A model generated the notes under the pieces. That model saw only the letters and a list, made by a program, of their open reading frames with translations. It was not told the DNA's origin and did not search any database. Positions 18,656 to 29,700 of a stretch of 64,000 bases of DNA are shown piece after piece (the stretch's first letter is position 1; each line of letters starts with the position of its first letter). The position numbers and the translations under genes are program-made. The stretch covers positions 744,001 to 808,000 of the forward strand of contig NZ_CP007490.1 in NCBI RefSeq assembly GCF_000699505.1, in the 5' to 3' direction. This DNA comes from Rhodoluna lacicola. GTDB taxonomy: Bacteria > Actinomycetota > Actinomycetes > Actinomycetales > Microbacteriaceae.

Positions 18656-19495
18656 TTGCTTAGAGTCGCAGTACCAAATAAAGGAATCCTGTCTGATTCC
18701 GCAATCCTCATGCTCAAGGAAGCCGGTTACACAGTTCGTCGCGATCCAAAAGATCTGCACGTTGTAGATCAGGCGCACAACATTGAATTCTTTTACCTTC
18801 GCCCTCGAGACATTGCAACCTATGTGGGCTCCGGTTCGCTGGATGTTGGCTTCACCGGCCTTGACCTATTACTGGACAGCCGCTCAAAGGCGGTATCGGT
18901 TGCGGATCTAGGTTTTGGTGGTTCAACATTTAGATTCGCTGGCCCAGTAGGGAAGTTCAGCCAACTAAGTGACCTGTCTGGTAAGCGCGTAGCTACCGCT
19001 TATCCGCACCTAGTTGAGGATTTCCTGAAAAATCAAGACATCAAAGTTGAGTTGGTTCAGCTTGATGGGGCAGTGGAAGTTGCCGTGCAACTTGGCGTGG
19101 CCGACGCAGTGGCCGATGTTGTTTCAACAGGAAACACCCTTCGCCAGGCCGGTCTTGAAATTTTTGGTCCAGTTATTCTGCAAAGCTCGGCGCAGCTAAT
19201 AGTTGCTCCTGGTAACCAGGATGAACACACGCAGCTTTTGCGTCGCATGCAGGGCGTTCTTGTTGCGCGCGAGTACGTGATTTTTGACTACGACTGTCCG
19301 ACCGGCCTCGTCGACCAGGCTTCAGCAATCACACCTGGCATTGAGTCACCAACCATTTCACCATTGCGGGATGCCGACTGGGTAGCGGTTCGCGCCCTGG
19401 TAAAGACTTCTGAGATCAACGCCAAGATGGATAAGCTCTACGAACTCGGAGCCCGAGCAATTTTGGTGAGCGCAATTCACGCCGCGAGAATCTAG
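18656..19495 (+). CDS. hisG: ATP phosphoribosyltransferase (long form)
   Basis: Condenses ATP and PRPP in the first, feedback-regulated histidine step. At 279 residues it is the long HisG type with a C-terminal regulatory domain, so no HisZ partner is needed. The N-terminus [16 protein letters not shown] and the PRPP-region sequence [15 protein letters not shown] are typical. Translation probably begins at TTG 18656 with a weak GAAAGA upstream. The stop overlaps the hisF GTG by one base. Confidence 0.95.
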   Translation: MLRVAVPNKGILSDSAILMLKEAGYTVRRDPKDLHVVDQAHNIEFFYLRPRDIATYVGSGSLDVGFTGLDLLLDSRSKAVSVADLGFGGSTFRFAGPVGKFSQLSDLSGKRVATAYPHLVEDFLKNQDIKVELVQLDGAVEVAVQLGVADAVADVVSTGNTLRQAGLEIFGPVILQSSAQLIVAPGNQDEHTQLLRRMQGVLVAREYVIFDYDCPTGLVDQASAITPGIESPTISPLRDADWVAVRALVKTSEINAKMDKLYELGARAILVSAIHAARI

Positions 19496-20256
19496 TGTCT
19501 CTTTCGGTAAGGGTAATTCCCTGCTTAGATGTTGCCGAGGGACGCGTCGTTAAGGGTGTCAACTTTCTCAACCTACGCGATGCAGGGGACCCAATCGAAC
19601 TTGCTGCGAAGTACTACACCGATGGCGCCGACGAGCTCACCTTTTTGGATGTAAAAGCCACGGTAGACAATCGTTCGACCATGTATGACCTGGTCACTGC
19701 ATGCGCCGAAAAGATTTTTATACCACTCACCGTAGGCGGTGGCATCCGCGAGGTGGATGACGTCGCCAAACTACTTGGTGCCGGGGCCGACAAGGTTAGT
19801 GTTGGTTCGGCGGGTATCGCCAACCCCCACTTGCTCAGTGAGATCGCTAATAGATTCGGAAACCAGGTGCTAGTTATCTCACTTGATCTAAAGCGCTCTG
19901 CAAACACAGATTCTGGTTTCGTTGTCACAAGCCACGGCGGGCGAGAGGAAACCCAGCTTGATGCAATCGACTGGATAAACCGGACCATCGAACTTGGAGC
20001 CGGAGAGTTGCTGATCAACAGCATCGACGCTGACGGCACCAGAGCAGGCTTTGACACCCAGATGATTCAGGCCGTTCGCCAAATTGCTCAAATTCCAATC
20101 ATTGCCTCTGGTGGCGCAGGCAAGGCATCTGATTTTCCAGAAGCAGCAGCCGCTGGAGCAAATGCCATTCTTGCCGCATCTATCTTTCATGAAGGTTCCG
20201 TTTCTATCTCCGAGGCCAAGGCCCAACTAAAATTGGCTGGATACGAGACGAGATAG
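19495..20256 (+). CDS. hisF: Imidazole glycerol phosphate synthase, cyclase subunit
   Basis: Works with HisH to make imidazole glycerol phosphate and AICAR. A (beta/alpha)8 barrel of 253 residues. The catalytic Asp in [15 protein letters not shown] is near residue 11 and the second in ISLDLKR is near 130. The C-terminal phosphate-binding GGAGKASDF and [15 protein letters not shown] follow. hisH and hisA are not in the window. The GTG start overlaps hisG. Confidence 0.97.
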   Translation: MSLSVRVIPCLDVAEGRVVKGVNFLNLRDAGDPIELAAKYYTDGADELTFLDVKATVDNRSTMYDLVTACAEKIFIPLTVGGGIREVDDVAKLLGAGADKVSVGSAGIANPHLLSEIANRFGNQVLVISLDLKRSANTDSGFVVTSHGGREETQLDAIDWINRTIELGAGELLINSIDADGTRAGFDTQMIQAVRQIAQIPIIASGGAGKASDFPEAAAAGANAILAASIFHEGSVSISEAKAQLKLAGYETR

Positions 20257-20258
20257 CC

Positions 20259-20615
20259 ATGATTGCCAATCAAAATGAATTAGCCAAGCTGCGCTTCAAC
20301 GAGGCTGGCTTAATCCCGGCCGTGGTGCAGAGCGCAGATAGCAAAAGGGTTCTGATGGTGGCTTGGATGAATAAGCAATCAATCGACCAAACTTTCGCAA
20401 TAGGCGAGACGGTGTTTTTCTCACGGTCACGAAACGAACTTTGGCACAAGGGCGAAAGCTCGGGGAACACCCAACGAGTCCTGAAGGTAGAGGTTGATTG
20501 CGACAGCGATTGTCTGCTGATTCACGTTGAAGAAAATGGCCCAGCCTGCCACAACGGCACCGAGTCCTGTTTTGATTCAACAGTTCTTGGAGAAGCGGAC
20601 GGTCTGAATGGCTAA
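20259..20615 (+). CDS. hisI: Phosphoribosyl-AMP cyclohydrolase
   Basis: Opens the adenine ring of phosphoribosyl-AMP in histidine synthesis. The 118-residue stand-alone enzyme has VLMVAWMNKQSI, the RNELWHKGESSGN block, and the metal-binding motif VEVDCDSDCLLIHVEENGPACHNG with conserved Asp and Cys residues. It starts 2 bases after hisF and overlaps trpE by 8 bases, joining the histidine and tryptophan genes into one run. Confidence 0.96.
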   Translation: MIANQNELAKLRFNEAGLIPAVVQSADSKRVLMVAWMNKQSIDQTFAIGETVFFSRSRNELWHKGESSGNTQRVLKVEVDCDSDCLLIHVEENGPACHNGTESCFDSTVLGEADGLNG

Positions 20616-22134
20616 AGTTCAGTTTTCAAAATCAGAGGTTCTAGAACTAGCCACTACACATCGCGTGATACCGCTGATCGAAACACTATTTTCGGGCATC
20701 GAAACACCCATGTCTATCTTTGAAAAATTGGCGGCTGACAAACCAGGCAGCTTCTTGCTTGAATCGGCGCAGCATGGTGTTTGGGCGAGGTACAGCTTCA
20801 TAGGAGTTAATAACCGAGGCCTGCTCACTCAGGATGCGACTGGAAACGTACATTGGACCTCATCCACTCATCAATCTCCGCTAGCCGACGGCTCCACAAA
20901 TCTTTCTAATTCCGGTCTTGACGCTGTAGCCCAGATACAGAAATCTTGGACCACTGTTTCAGTCGCCGATCTACCCCCTCTAACCAGCGGGTTGGTAGGA
21001 GTGATGGGCTGGGACTTGGTTCGTGAAATTGAAAACCTGCCAACGGCAAGAAGCAAAGATTTTGCTTCACCCACCCTTGCTCTGGCCATGTTTCGGGACC
21101 TGGTGATTGTGGATCACGAGACAAACTGCGTTTTGCTGGTCTCAAATGTTTTTGTGGCTGATGGTGAAGATGCGGCCCAACTCTACGAAGAAGCTGTGCA
21201 ACACATCGACGCAATGCGTGCGGATCTTTTGAAGCCAATCAATTCGGTGATTGCTGACGTAGACTTCAACACCGATTTCCAGGCTCAGCACGCGGTATCA
21301 AAGGATCAATTCCTGGAAGCAATTGAGCAGGCTAAGGGATTCGTGAGAATTGGTGACGTCTTTCAAGTTGTGCTCTCGCAGCGATTTGATCTTGCCACCA
21401 ACGCCAGTGCGCTTGATACCTACAGAGTCTTGCGTGCACTAAACCCAAGCCCCTACATGTACTTGCTGAATTTTGAGGACGAGCACGGTCCATACGCGGT
21501 TGTGGGTTCCTCACCCGAAGCGTTGGTGACTGTATCAGCCGGCACTGCAATCACGCACCCAATCGCAGGTTCAAGACCAAGAGGCAATAATCACGAAGCT
21601 GATCAACTTCTAGAGCAACAACTATTGGCCGACAATAAAGAGAAGTCGGAACACCTAATGCTGGTGGACCTTGCGCGCAATGACTTACTCAAAGTTTGTG
21701 ATCCCGGTTCAGTAACGGTCACAGAATTCATGCAGGTGCATAAATTTAGCCACATCATGCATTTGGTATCCACGGTTGAAGGCAAAGTTGCCGAAAGTTG
21801 CACACCCATAGATGTTTTCAAAGCAACATTCCCAGCCGGCACGCTATCGGGTGCCCCAAAGCCGAGAGCTCTTGAGATCATTGACGAACTTGAATCGGCA
21901 AATCGCGGAATTTTTGGGGGAGTCGTGGGCTATTTCGACTTTGCTGGCAACGCTGACCTTGCGATTGCCATCCGAACAGCTTTTATTCGCGACGGTGTTG
22001 CACACGTGCAGGCCGGCGCGGGCATTGTGCTGGATTCAGTTCCGGAAGCTGAGTATCAAGAAACAATCGCCAAAGCCAGCGCTCCACTGCGCGCAATAGC
22101 GGCCGCCGATGCTTTGGTACGGAGAACAAACTAA
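20608..22134 (+). CDS. trpE: Anthranilate synthase component I
   Basis: Makes anthranilate from chorismate with ammonia supplied by TrpG (not in the window). The 508-residue protein has the tryptophan-feedback motif SFLLES near residues 48-53. The catalytic chorismate-binding domain carries FQVVLSQRF, PIAGSRPRG, and the late FPAGTLSGAPKPRALEII. A GAGAAG ribosome site lies within the hisI end. There is no room for a tryptophan leader peptide, so attenuation directly in front of trpE is unlikely. Confidence 0.97.
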   Translation: MAKVQFSKSEVLELATTHRVIPLIETLFSGIETPMSIFEKLAADKPGSFLLESAQHGVWARYSFIGVNNRGLLTQDATGNVHWTSSTHQSPLADGSTNLSNSGLDAVAQIQKSWTTVSVADLPPLTSGLVGVMGWDLVREIENLPTARSKDFASPTLALAMFRDLVIVDHETNCVLLVSNVFVADGEDAAQLYEEAVQHIDAMRADLLKPINSVIADVDFNTDFQAQHAVSKDQFLEAIEQAKGFVRIGDVFQVVLSQRFDLATNASALDTYRVLRALNPSPYMYLLNFEDEHGPYAVVGSSPEALVTVSAGTAITHPIAGSRPRGNNHEADQLLEQQLLADNKEKSEHLMLVDLARNDLLKVCDPGSVTVTEFMQVHKFSHIMHLVSTVEGKVAESCTPIDVFKATFPAGTLSGAPKPRALEIIDELESANRGIFGGVVGYFDFAGNADLAIAIRTAFIRDGVAHVQAGAGIVLDSVPEAEYQETIAKASAPLRAIAAADALVRRTN

Positions 22135-22136
22135 TA

Positions 22137-22697
22137 ATGAGGCGCTCAATACCGCTTAGCAGAGGCCGTTCGCTTGGGCTGATTTCAATTTTTTTGATTA
22201 GCGGCTTTGTTGTAGCCGGACAAGACTGGTTCTTAGTATCAATGACTCCAAACGAGGCAGAGGTAAATCTGAAGAGCTTTGATGGATACACCGCCTACAG
22301 CTGGGTTTCTCCACTGCTTTTAGTGTGTTTAGCCGCGCTTGGTACTTCCGCCATCTCGGCTGGCGCCGCTAGGTTTATCAGTCTTTTGGTTGGTTCGATT
22401 AGCAGCTTTGCCCTGACAGCGTTGGCCGGCATGGGTGTTTTGAATCTAGATCTGTCTGGTGTGGCCGACGAAATAGCAACTGCCACCGGAATAGCTGCAA
22501 CCCACGGCATTTCTGCATTAGACGTGACGATTGCGCCTATGGCAGCCGCCGCTATCGCATTTTTTGCAGTTCTTGGCATCGTCTTTTTGGCAGCATCGCT
22601 GTCCCAGCGCAATTGGGTTGCGAATTCAAGCACAGCGGTGAAGAAACCTGGAAAAAAAGCAGTAGATTCCATTTCTCTCTGGGATGAGCAGCGATAG
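22137..22697 (+). CDS. Trp-operon-associated membrane protein
   Basis: A 186-residue protein with about four hydrophobic helices (about residues 12-30, 55-75, 80-102 and 135-160). It matches the actinobacterial family found between trpE and trpC (often annotated Trp biosynthesis-associated membrane protein). Its start ATG is 2 bases after trpE, so it is co-expressed. The function of the family is not known to me; a transport or complex-anchoring role would be a guess. Confidence 0.85.
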   Translation: MRRSIPLSRGRSLGLISIFLISGFVVAGQDWFLVSMTPNEAEVNLKSFDGYTAYSWVSPLLLVCLAALGTSAISAGAARFISLLVGSISSFALTALAGMGVLNLDLSGVADEIATATGIAATHGISALDVTIAPMAAAAIAFFAVLGIVFLAASLSQRNWVANSSTAVKKPGKKAVDSISLWDEQR

Positions 22698-22744
22698 TCT
22701 CAAGCGCCATTGGTAAGATTTAGATACACCCAGAAAGGCTAGAA

Positions 22745-22972
22745 ATGTCAGAAAACCTCAATGATCCAGGACACGGCGATTCAGTTGCATCTTGGACCGC
22801 GGTCAGCATCATCATGGTTGCTTTCACCATCGGTACTTTTGCCTTCTGGTTTAACATCGCTCCAATCGTCTGGGCCTCTGCCGTTCTTGCTATCGCCGGA
22901 GTACCAGTGGGAATTCTTCTAAAGCGCGCTGGATATGGCGTGGGCGGCGAAAAGTCTAAGAAAAAGCACTAG
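22745..22972 (+). CDS. Small two-helix membrane protein (HGxxxASW type)
   Basis: A 75-residue protein with an N-terminal GHGDSVASWTAVSI motif followed by two hydrophobic helices (about 21-38 and 41-58) and a basic tail ending KSKKKH. It resembles the short actinobacterial 'HGxxPAAW' membrane proteins encoded in trp operons. An AGAAAGG ribosome site precedes the ATG, and a TAAGAT box upstream could be a promoter. The stop overlaps the trpC GTG by one base. Function unknown. Confidence 0.82.
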   Translation: MSENLNDPGHGDSVASWTAVSIIMVAFTIGTFAFWFNIAPIVWASAVLAIAGVPVGILLKRAGYGVGGEKSKKKH

Positions 22973-23751
22973 TGCTTAGCGATCTTTACGCTGGATCGCT
23001 TGCGGACGCGGCTAGAAGATTAGAGAGCACCCCGCTAAAGCTTGTTGAGGCCCAAGCGCTGGCCAGACCGCCAGCATTAGATGCCATGATCGCACTGGCA
23101 CCCAGTTCTCAAATTAAGGTCTTGGCTGAAGTTAAGCGTGCTTCTCCTTCAAAAGGTCAGATGGCCGCAATTCAAGATCCCGCCGCGCTAGCCAGAATCT
23201 ACGCCGACAACGGCGCCAGCGCGATCAGCGTGCTCACAGAGGAGCAAAAGTTTAAGGGCTCTCTTCAAGACCTAGAGGCCGTTCGAGAATCCGTTCAAGT
23301 CCCACTACTTAGAAAAGATTTCATTGCCACGGAGCATCAGATTCTTGAAGCTAGGGCAGCGGGTGCCGACATTATCTTGCTCATCGTTGCAGGACTACCT
23401 GAAGCCGACATCGCTCGACTAATGAAATTTTCATCTGAACTTGGCATGACCCCATTCATCGAGACCCACAGTGAAGAAGAGCTGAAAATCGCACTTGGGC
23501 TTGGGGCAGCCCTGATTGGCGTCAATGCTCGTGACCTATCTACTTTTGAAACTAACAGAGACTTATTTGGCGAATTAGTTGACCTAATTCCAAGCGGAGT
23601 GATTAAAGTCGCCGAGTCTGCTGTTAGGAATGCTGATGACGTTGCGCACTACCGAAGGGCCGGAGCCGACGTGGTTCTAGTTGGTGAGGCCCTGGTCACT
23701 AATGATCCAGCTGCGATGCTGCGTTCATTTCTACAAGCCGGAAAGTATTAG
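22972..23751 (+). CDS. trpC: Indole-3-glycerol phosphate synthase
   Basis: Closes the indole ring from CdRP. The 259-residue TIM barrel has the catalytic EVKRASPSKG (about residues 52-61), PLLRKDFI, IGVNARDLSTFE, and the phosphate-binding VAESAVRNADDV. The GTG start overlaps the preceding small gene. It is not fused to TrpF; in actinobacteria that activity is often supplied by the bifunctional PriA/HisA isomerase, which is not in this window. Confidence 0.97.
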   Translation: MLSDLYAGSLADAARRLESTPLKLVEAQALARPPALDAMIALAPSSQIKVLAEVKRASPSKGQMAAIQDPAALARIYADNGASAISVLTEEQKFKGSLQDLEAVRESVQVPLLRKDFIATEHQILEARAAGADIILLIVAGLPEADIARLMKFSSELGMTPFIETHSEEELKIALGLGAALIGVNARDLSTFETNRDLFGELVDLIPSGVIKVAESAVRNADDVAHYRRAGADVVLVGEALVTNDPAAMLRSFLQAGKY

Positions 23752-23760
23752 GATTTAAAC

Positions 23761-24972
23761 ATGACAAAGCTGCGCGAACAAGTTGGGCCGTATTTCGGCG
23801 AGTTCGGCGGTCGTTTTGTCCCCGAATCTTTAATTGCTGCTCTTGATGAGCTTGACGCTACTTACCAAGCGGCAAAAGCGGATCCTACTTTTCAACTGGA
23901 ACTGGCCGAGTTGCACCGCACTTACACCGGACGTCCCTCAATCATCACTGAGGCCAAAAGATTTGCTGAGCATGCTGGTGATGTAAGAATCTTCCTGAAG
24001 CGCGAGGATCTAAACCACACCGGTTCGCACAAAATCAACAACGTTCTTGGTCAAGCGTTGCTAACCAAGCGCATGGGTAAATCCCGAATCATCGCCGAGA
24101 CCGGGGCTGGTCAGCACGGCGTAGCCAGCGCAACTGCAGCGGCCCTGTTTGGCCTTGAGTGCGTGGTTTACATGGGAGAGGTCGACACCGAACGTCAAGC
24201 GCTAAACGTTGCTCGAATGCAACTTCTTGGCGCAACTGTCGTTCCGGTAAAAACCGGAAGCCGCACCCTGAAGGACGCAATCAACGAGGCGCTTCGTGAC
24301 TGGGTCGCAAATGTCGACGACACTCATTATCTTTTGGGAACCGTCGCCGGTCCGCACCCTTTCCCAACCATGGTGCGTGATTTTCACAGTGTGATTGGAA
24401 TTGAAGCGCGCCAGCAAATGCTTGACGAGTACGGCTTTCTGCCTACCGCGCTTGCCGCCTGCGTGGGAGGCGGGTCAAACGCAATTGGCCTGTTCCACGC
24501 TTTTCTAGATGACGAAGAAGTAGAACTCTACGGTTTTGAAGCAGCCGGTGATGGCATGGGAACCCCTAGGCACGCGGCTACATTAAATTACGGACGGACC
24601 GGAGTGCTGCACGGAGCCAAAAGCTACATGCTTCAAGATGAAGACGGTCAAACCCTGGAAAGTCATTCAATCTCTGCGGGCTTAGATTACCCGGGCGTTG
24701 GACCGGAACACGCTTGGCTAAAGGATTTAGGAAGAGCAAAGTACTGGGGTATTTCTGACGCCGAGGCTATGGACGCCCTTCGCTTACTTAGCAGAACAGA
24801 GGGAATCATCCCGGCAATTGAGACAGCGCACGCCATGGCCGGCGCCCTAAAGTTGGGAAAAACTTTGCCAGCAGGATCATCTATTTTGATCAACCTATCG
24901 GGTCGCGGAGATAAAGACATGGAGACCGCAGCAAAATACTTTGGTCTGCTGGACGCTCAAGGAAAGAATTGA
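23761..24972 (+). CDS. trpB: Tryptophan synthase beta chain
   Basis: Condenses indole and serine using pyridoxal phosphate. The PLP lysine is K91 in [10 protein letters not shown], and the phosphate loop [10 protein letters not shown] is present. The N-terminal [13 protein letters not shown] signature and 403-residue length are typical of TrpB1, the form that pairs with TrpA. An AGGATTT ribosome site precedes the ATG. The stop overlaps the trpA ATG (TGATG). Confidence 0.98.
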   Translation: MTKLREQVGPYFGEFGGRFVPESLIAALDELDATYQAAKADPTFQLELAELHRTYTGRPSIITEAKRFAEHAGDVRIFLKREDLNHTGSHKINNVLGQALLTKRMGKSRIIAETGAGQHGVASATAAALFGLECVVYMGEVDTERQALNVARMQLLGATVVPVKTGSRTLKDAINEALRDWVANVDDTHYLLGTVAGPHPFPTMVRDFHSVIGIEARQQMLDEYGFLPTALAACVGGGSNAIGLFHAFLDDEEVELYGFEAAGDGMGTPRHAATLNYGRTGVLHGAKSYMLQDEDGQTLESHSISAGLDYPGVGPEHAWLKDLGRAKYWGISDAEAMDALRLLSRTEGIIPAIETAHAMAGALKLGKTLPAGSSILINLSGRGDKDMETAAKYFGLLDAQGKN

Positions 24973-25784
24973 TGTCAAGCAAGACCGCAGATGTCTTAAA
25001 AGCCAGAAAATCAAGTGGCAAGGGTTCGCTGATTGGGTATTTTCCCGTTGGATATCCGACTCTTGAAAAATCCGTTGAAGCTGCAATTGCAATGTGTAAA
25101 AACGGGGTAGATGTTCTTGAGCTTGGAGTTCCATATTCTGACCCGGTGATGGATGGTCTGGTCATCCAACAGGCAACAGAGCAGGCTCTCGAGAATGGCT
25201 TCAAACTAAAGCAAGTTTTCGATGCCGTTAAGCAAATCACTGCGGCAGTGGACACACCAGTTTTGGTCATGACCTACTGGAATCCAGTTATCAGCTACGG
25301 TGTTGAAAAATTTGCCCATGACCTAGCCGAGGCTGGTGGAGCGGGACTAATAACTCCCGATCTAATTCCAGACGAGGCTAAAGAATGGCTTGAAGCATCG
25401 GATAAGTACGAACTTGATCGAGTTTTTCTAACAGCACCAACTTCAACTCCGGAGAGAGTGAAAAACGCCTGCGACTTGAGCCGAGGTTTTGTTTACGCGG
25501 TTTCAACCATGGGTATCACCGGCACTCGTGAATCGGTAGACGATTTAGCCAAGCAGGTTGTCGAATCAGTTCGAAATGCATCTGCCACCCAAAATACTGC
25601 GGTTGGAATTGGTATTTCATCCGCCGGTCAAGTGCGTGAGGTAAACGACTACGCAGACGGAGCAATCGTTGGATCTGCATTCATCAGAGCCTACGCAGAT
25701 GGTGGGGTTGATGCTCTGGCCACCAAAACCGCCGAACTTGCAAAAGCTTTGAACTTGGTTCGGGAGTCGTTGTGCAATTTTTAG
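24972..25784 (+). CDS. trpA: Tryptophan synthase alpha chain
   Basis: Cleaves indole-3-glycerol phosphate to indole, which passes through the tunnel to TrpB. The catalytic residues fall in DVLELGVPYSDPVMDG (Glu about 50, Asp about 61). The later LTAPTSTPERV and GIGISSAGQV form the phosphate site. ATG 24972 is chosen over TTG 24969 because it overlaps the trpB stop in the common TGATG form. The end overlaps lgt by 13 bases. Confidence 0.96.
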   Translation: MSSKTADVLKARKSSGKGSLIGYFPVGYPTLEKSVEAAIAMCKNGVDVLELGVPYSDPVMDGLVIQQATEQALENGFKLKQVFDAVKQITAAVDTPVLVMTYWNPVISYGVEKFAHDLAEAGGAGLITPDLIPDEAKEWLEASDKYELDRVFLTAPTSTPERVKNACDLSRGFVYAVSTMGITGTRESVDDLAKQVVESVRNASATQNTAVGIGISSAGQVREVNDYADGAIVGSAFIRAYADGGVDALATKTAELAKALNLVRESLCNF

Positions 25785-26629
25785 CAAGCATTCCAAGTCC
25801 GCCGATCAGTTTCTTTATGGTCGGGCCATTCAAAATTCACTTTTACGCGCTTTGCATTCTCACGGGAATGATTCTGGCCATTTGGTTGGCCGACCGCCGA
25901 CTGGTTAGCCGTGGCGCAACCTCAGGGCTTGCTCTAGACATTGCCCTTTGGACTATCCCGATTGCGGTAGTCGGAGCAAGAATCTTCCACGTGCTCACCC
26001 ACAGCGGTGACTATTTCTATCCGGGCGCCGACCTAACCGCAGTATTAAGGATTTGGGAGGGTGGCATTGCCATTTATGGTGGCCTAATCGGGGGAGCCAT
26101 CGGTGCTTGGATCGGCTCAAATCGCGCTGGCATCAAGTTTTGGTCATTTGCCGACGCAGTGGCCCCGGGCATTCTTCTAGCCCAGGCAATAGGTCGCTGG
26201 GGTAATTACTTCAATCAAGAACTTTTTGGCTTCGAAACAACCTTGCCGTGGGGTCTAGAAATTGACCCCGATAACCCGGCCTTCCCACCAGGTCTGCCGG
26301 CCGACACCCTTTTTCACCCCACTTTTCTCTACGAATCAATCTGGAGTCTCATCGGTGTGGCTATCTTGCTCAGCCTGGATAAGCGGCTCAATCTGCGCTG
26401 GGGAACCATGTTCGGCGCCTACCTGATCTATTACTCACTGGGTCGCTTGATCACCGAAAATCTTCGAATTGACCCAAGTGACATAATTTTGGGGCTGCGC
26501 ACAAATGTTTGGTCAGCGATTTTGGGTGTGCTGGTCGGTGCTTTGATTATCTACTGGCAAAAACGCCAGCACCCGGGCCCAGAGGCCAGTGTTTACAAAG
26601 CAAATGCATTAGACTCAAGGTCTGAATAA
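25772..26629 (+). CDS. lgt: Prolipoprotein diacylglyceryl transferase
   Basis: Transfers diacylglycerol from phosphatidylglycerol to the lipobox cysteine of lipoproteins at the membrane. About seven hydrophobic helices fill the 285 residues. The family signature is intact as AIGRWGNYFNQELFG, and FYALCILTG lies in the first helix. The GTG start at 25772 lies inside trpA. lgt after trpA is a regular actinobacterial arrangement. The C-terminus is short and basic. Confidence 0.96.
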   Translation: MQFLASIPSPPISFFMVGPFKIHFYALCILTGMILAIWLADRRLVSRGATSGLALDIALWTIPIAVVGARIFHVLTHSGDYFYPGADLTAVLRIWEGGIAIYGGLIGGAIGAWIGSNRAGIKFWSFADAVAPGILLAQAIGRWGNYFNQELFGFETTLPWGLEIDPDNPAFPPGLPADTLFHPTFLYESIWSLIGVAILLSLDKRLNLRWGTMFGAYLIYYSLGRLITENLRIDPSDIILGLRTNVWSAILGVLVGALIIYWQKRQHPGPEASVYKANALDSRSE

Positions 26630-26702
26630 TCTTCAGCCCCGGCCAGTGGCGGTCGGTGTTTGGGCCGATGTTGTCCCTCCTACTTAATGATTGGAGTGTG
26701 GC

Positions 26703-29700
26703 ATGTCCGAAATGTCGCCGTTCGAAAGATTTGGCACCGCCCCGGTAGCCCAGGGTCTGTACAACCCTGCTTTCGATAAAGACGCTTGTGGTTTGGCAAT
26801 GGTTGCCACACTTCGTGGTACTCCTGGACATGACATTGTAAAAACCGCACTTACCGCACTTACGAACCTTGAGCACCGTGGAGCCGTTGGTTCCGACGCC
26901 GGAACCGGTGACGGCGCTGGTATTTTGACTCAAATCCCCGACGCTTTTCTGCGATCGGTAACAAACTTTGAACTTCCTGCAAAAGGCACCTACGCCGCTG
27001 GACTGGTGTTTATCGAAGTTGGTGAAGAACAAAAACTTGAAGCGGCCTTTGAAGAACTTGCCAAAGAAGAGCAACTAGCCGTACTTGGTTGGCGCGATGT
27101 ACCAACCAACCCCGATGTCCTTGGTGACCTAGCACGCGCGGCCATGCCAACCATTCGCCAAGTATTTGTGAATGCTCCAGATGGTGCGACCGGAATGGAC
27201 CTTGAGCGCCGCACATTCAGACTGCGCAAACGATCAGAACGCAAGCTTGGGGCGTATCACCCTTCGCTTTCCTCGCGCACCATCGTTTACAAGGGAATGG
27301 TCACGACTCTTCAGCTTGAGCCGTTCTACCCAGATCTAAGCAACGAGCTTTTTGACTCAACTCTTGCACTGGTTCACTCTCGTTTTTCTACCAACACCTT
27401 CCCATCCTGGCCGTTGGCACACCCATTCCGAATGATTGCCCACAATGGTGAGATCAACACCGTAAAGGGAAATCGCAACTGGATGCGCTCTCGTGAAGCA
27501 CAGCTGGCCGCCGATGTACTCGGTGACATCAAGCAGCTGACCCCAATCATCACACCGGATGGTTCGGACTCAGCGTCCTTCGATGAAGTTGTTGAATTGC
27601 TTTACATGTCTGGCAGAAGCTTGCCGCACGCAATGATGATGATGATTCCTGAGGCTTGGGAAAAGCAAAGCGATATCGACGAAAATCGCAAGAATTTCTA
27701 CGAATACCACTCGATGCTTATGGAGCCGTGGGATGGTCCAGCTGCTGTTATTTTCACCGATGGATCTTTGGTTGGCGCAACACTTGACCGCAACGGTCTT
27801 CGTCCGGGGCGATATTTGGTCACGGAAGATGGACTTGTCGTTCTGGCATCAGAAATTGGCGTTGCTGAAATTGACCCAGCAAAGATTGTTCGTAAAGGCA
27901 GGCTCCAGCCGGGGCGCATGTTCCTTGCAGATACCGTTAACGGTCGCTTGATTGACGACGATGAAATTAAGGCTGAGATTGCAGCCCTTGAACCATGGGG
28001 TGAGTGGCTTGAAGGCAACCGAATTAACCTCAAAGATCTTCCGGAGCGTGAGCACATTGCCCACACTGCCTCTTCAGTAAACCGCCGTCAGCGCACCTTT
28101 GGCTACACCGAGGAAGAGCTAAGAATTCTTCTTGCACCAATGGCTAAAAACGGGATCGAGCCACTTGGCGCAATGGGATCCGATACTCCAATCGCGGCTA
28201 TCTCTGATCGTCCTCGTCTTCTATTTGACTACTTCGTGCAGCAATTCGCACAGGTAACTAACCCACCGCTTGATTCGATTCGTGAAGAGGTAGTTACTTC
28301 GCTGAGCACGGGAATTGGTCCGGAAAGAAACCTTCTGGCCGCAACGCCAGAGCACGCGCAGCAGGTAATCCTTAATTTCCCAGTCATCAGCAATGACGAA
28401 CTTGCAAAAATTCAACACATCGATGAGCGTCCAGGAGTTGGCCAAGCGTTCACCGTTCGAGGAACCTATCGGGTTGAGGGCGGAGCCGAGGCACTTGCCG
28501 CACGCATTCGAGAAATGTTTGAAGAGATCGAATCGGCGATTGCAAATGGGTCAACCTACTTGATTCTTTCTGACCGTGATAGCAATCGAGACATGGCTCC
28601 GATTCCATCGCTGTTGCTAACTTCGGCCGTTCACCACGCGCTGATTCGTGCAGGACTCAGGACCAAGGTGGGTCTTGTTGTTGAAGCCGGTGACGTGCGT
28701 GAGGTTCACCACGTGGCCGCTTTGATTGGATACGGAGCTGCAGCGATAAACCCTTATCTTGCACTCGAATCCGTTGAGCAGATGGTCAAGTCTGGCCAGA
28801 TTGTTGGAATCGACATCGAGCACGCGCAAAAAAACTTGATCAAGGCACTGGGTAAGGGTGTTCTGAAGATCATGTCGAAGATGGGGATCTCTACCGTCTC
28901 GTCATACTCAGGCGCTCAATGTTTTGAGGCGATTGGGCTGAGCCAAGAATTTGTTGACACCTACTTCACCGGAACCACCAGTCAGTTGGGTGGAATTGGC
29001 ATCGATGTTATTGCTCACGAAATTGCCGACCGTCACTCAAGCGCTTACCCGGTAGATGAAGCGCTAAACCCACACGTTTCTTTAGAGACCGGAGGCGAGT
29101 ACCAGTGGCGCCGCTCGGGACCAGCTCACTTGTTCAACCCTGAAACTATTTTTAAGCTTCAGCATTCAACCCGCAGCAAGAGCTATGAAATTTTCCGCGA
29201 GTACACCAAAACCGTAGATGATCAAGCTGAAAACTTGATGACTTTGCGTGGCTTATTCAAACTGCGTGAGGGTGTTCGACCCGCTGTACCTATCGATGAG
29301 GTTGAACCTGTTTCAGCTATTGTCAAGCGATTCTCTACCGGAGCCATGTCTTACGGTTCTATCTCTCCAGAAGCACATGAAACTCTTGCTATCGCAATGA
29401 ATCGACTTGGCGCAAAATCTAACACGGGTGAAGGTGGCGAAGACGTTGAGCGTCTGCTAGACCCAGAGCGCAGATCGGCGATCAAACAGGTAGCGTCTGG
29501 TCGTTTTGGTGTGACCAGTATGTACCTTACCCACGCCGACGACATTCAAATCAAAATGGCACAGGGGGCAAAGCCAGGAGAAGGCGGTCAGCTTCCACCA
29601 AATAAGGTCTACCCGTGGATCGCAAAAATCCGTCACTCGACCCCCGGAGTTGGCTTAATTTCGCCACCTCCACACCACGACATCTACTCAATTGAAGACC

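Noticed and set aside
26630-26702. Inverted repeat CGGCC/GGCCG before gltB as a regulator site
   Set aside because: Short arms with an 18-base loop in GC-rich sequence and no match to a nitrogen-regulator site that I know.
26547-27074. 175-codon minus-strand frame across the lgt-gltB gap
   Set aside because: Covers the lgt end and gltB start in antisense, with no family features and no start signal.
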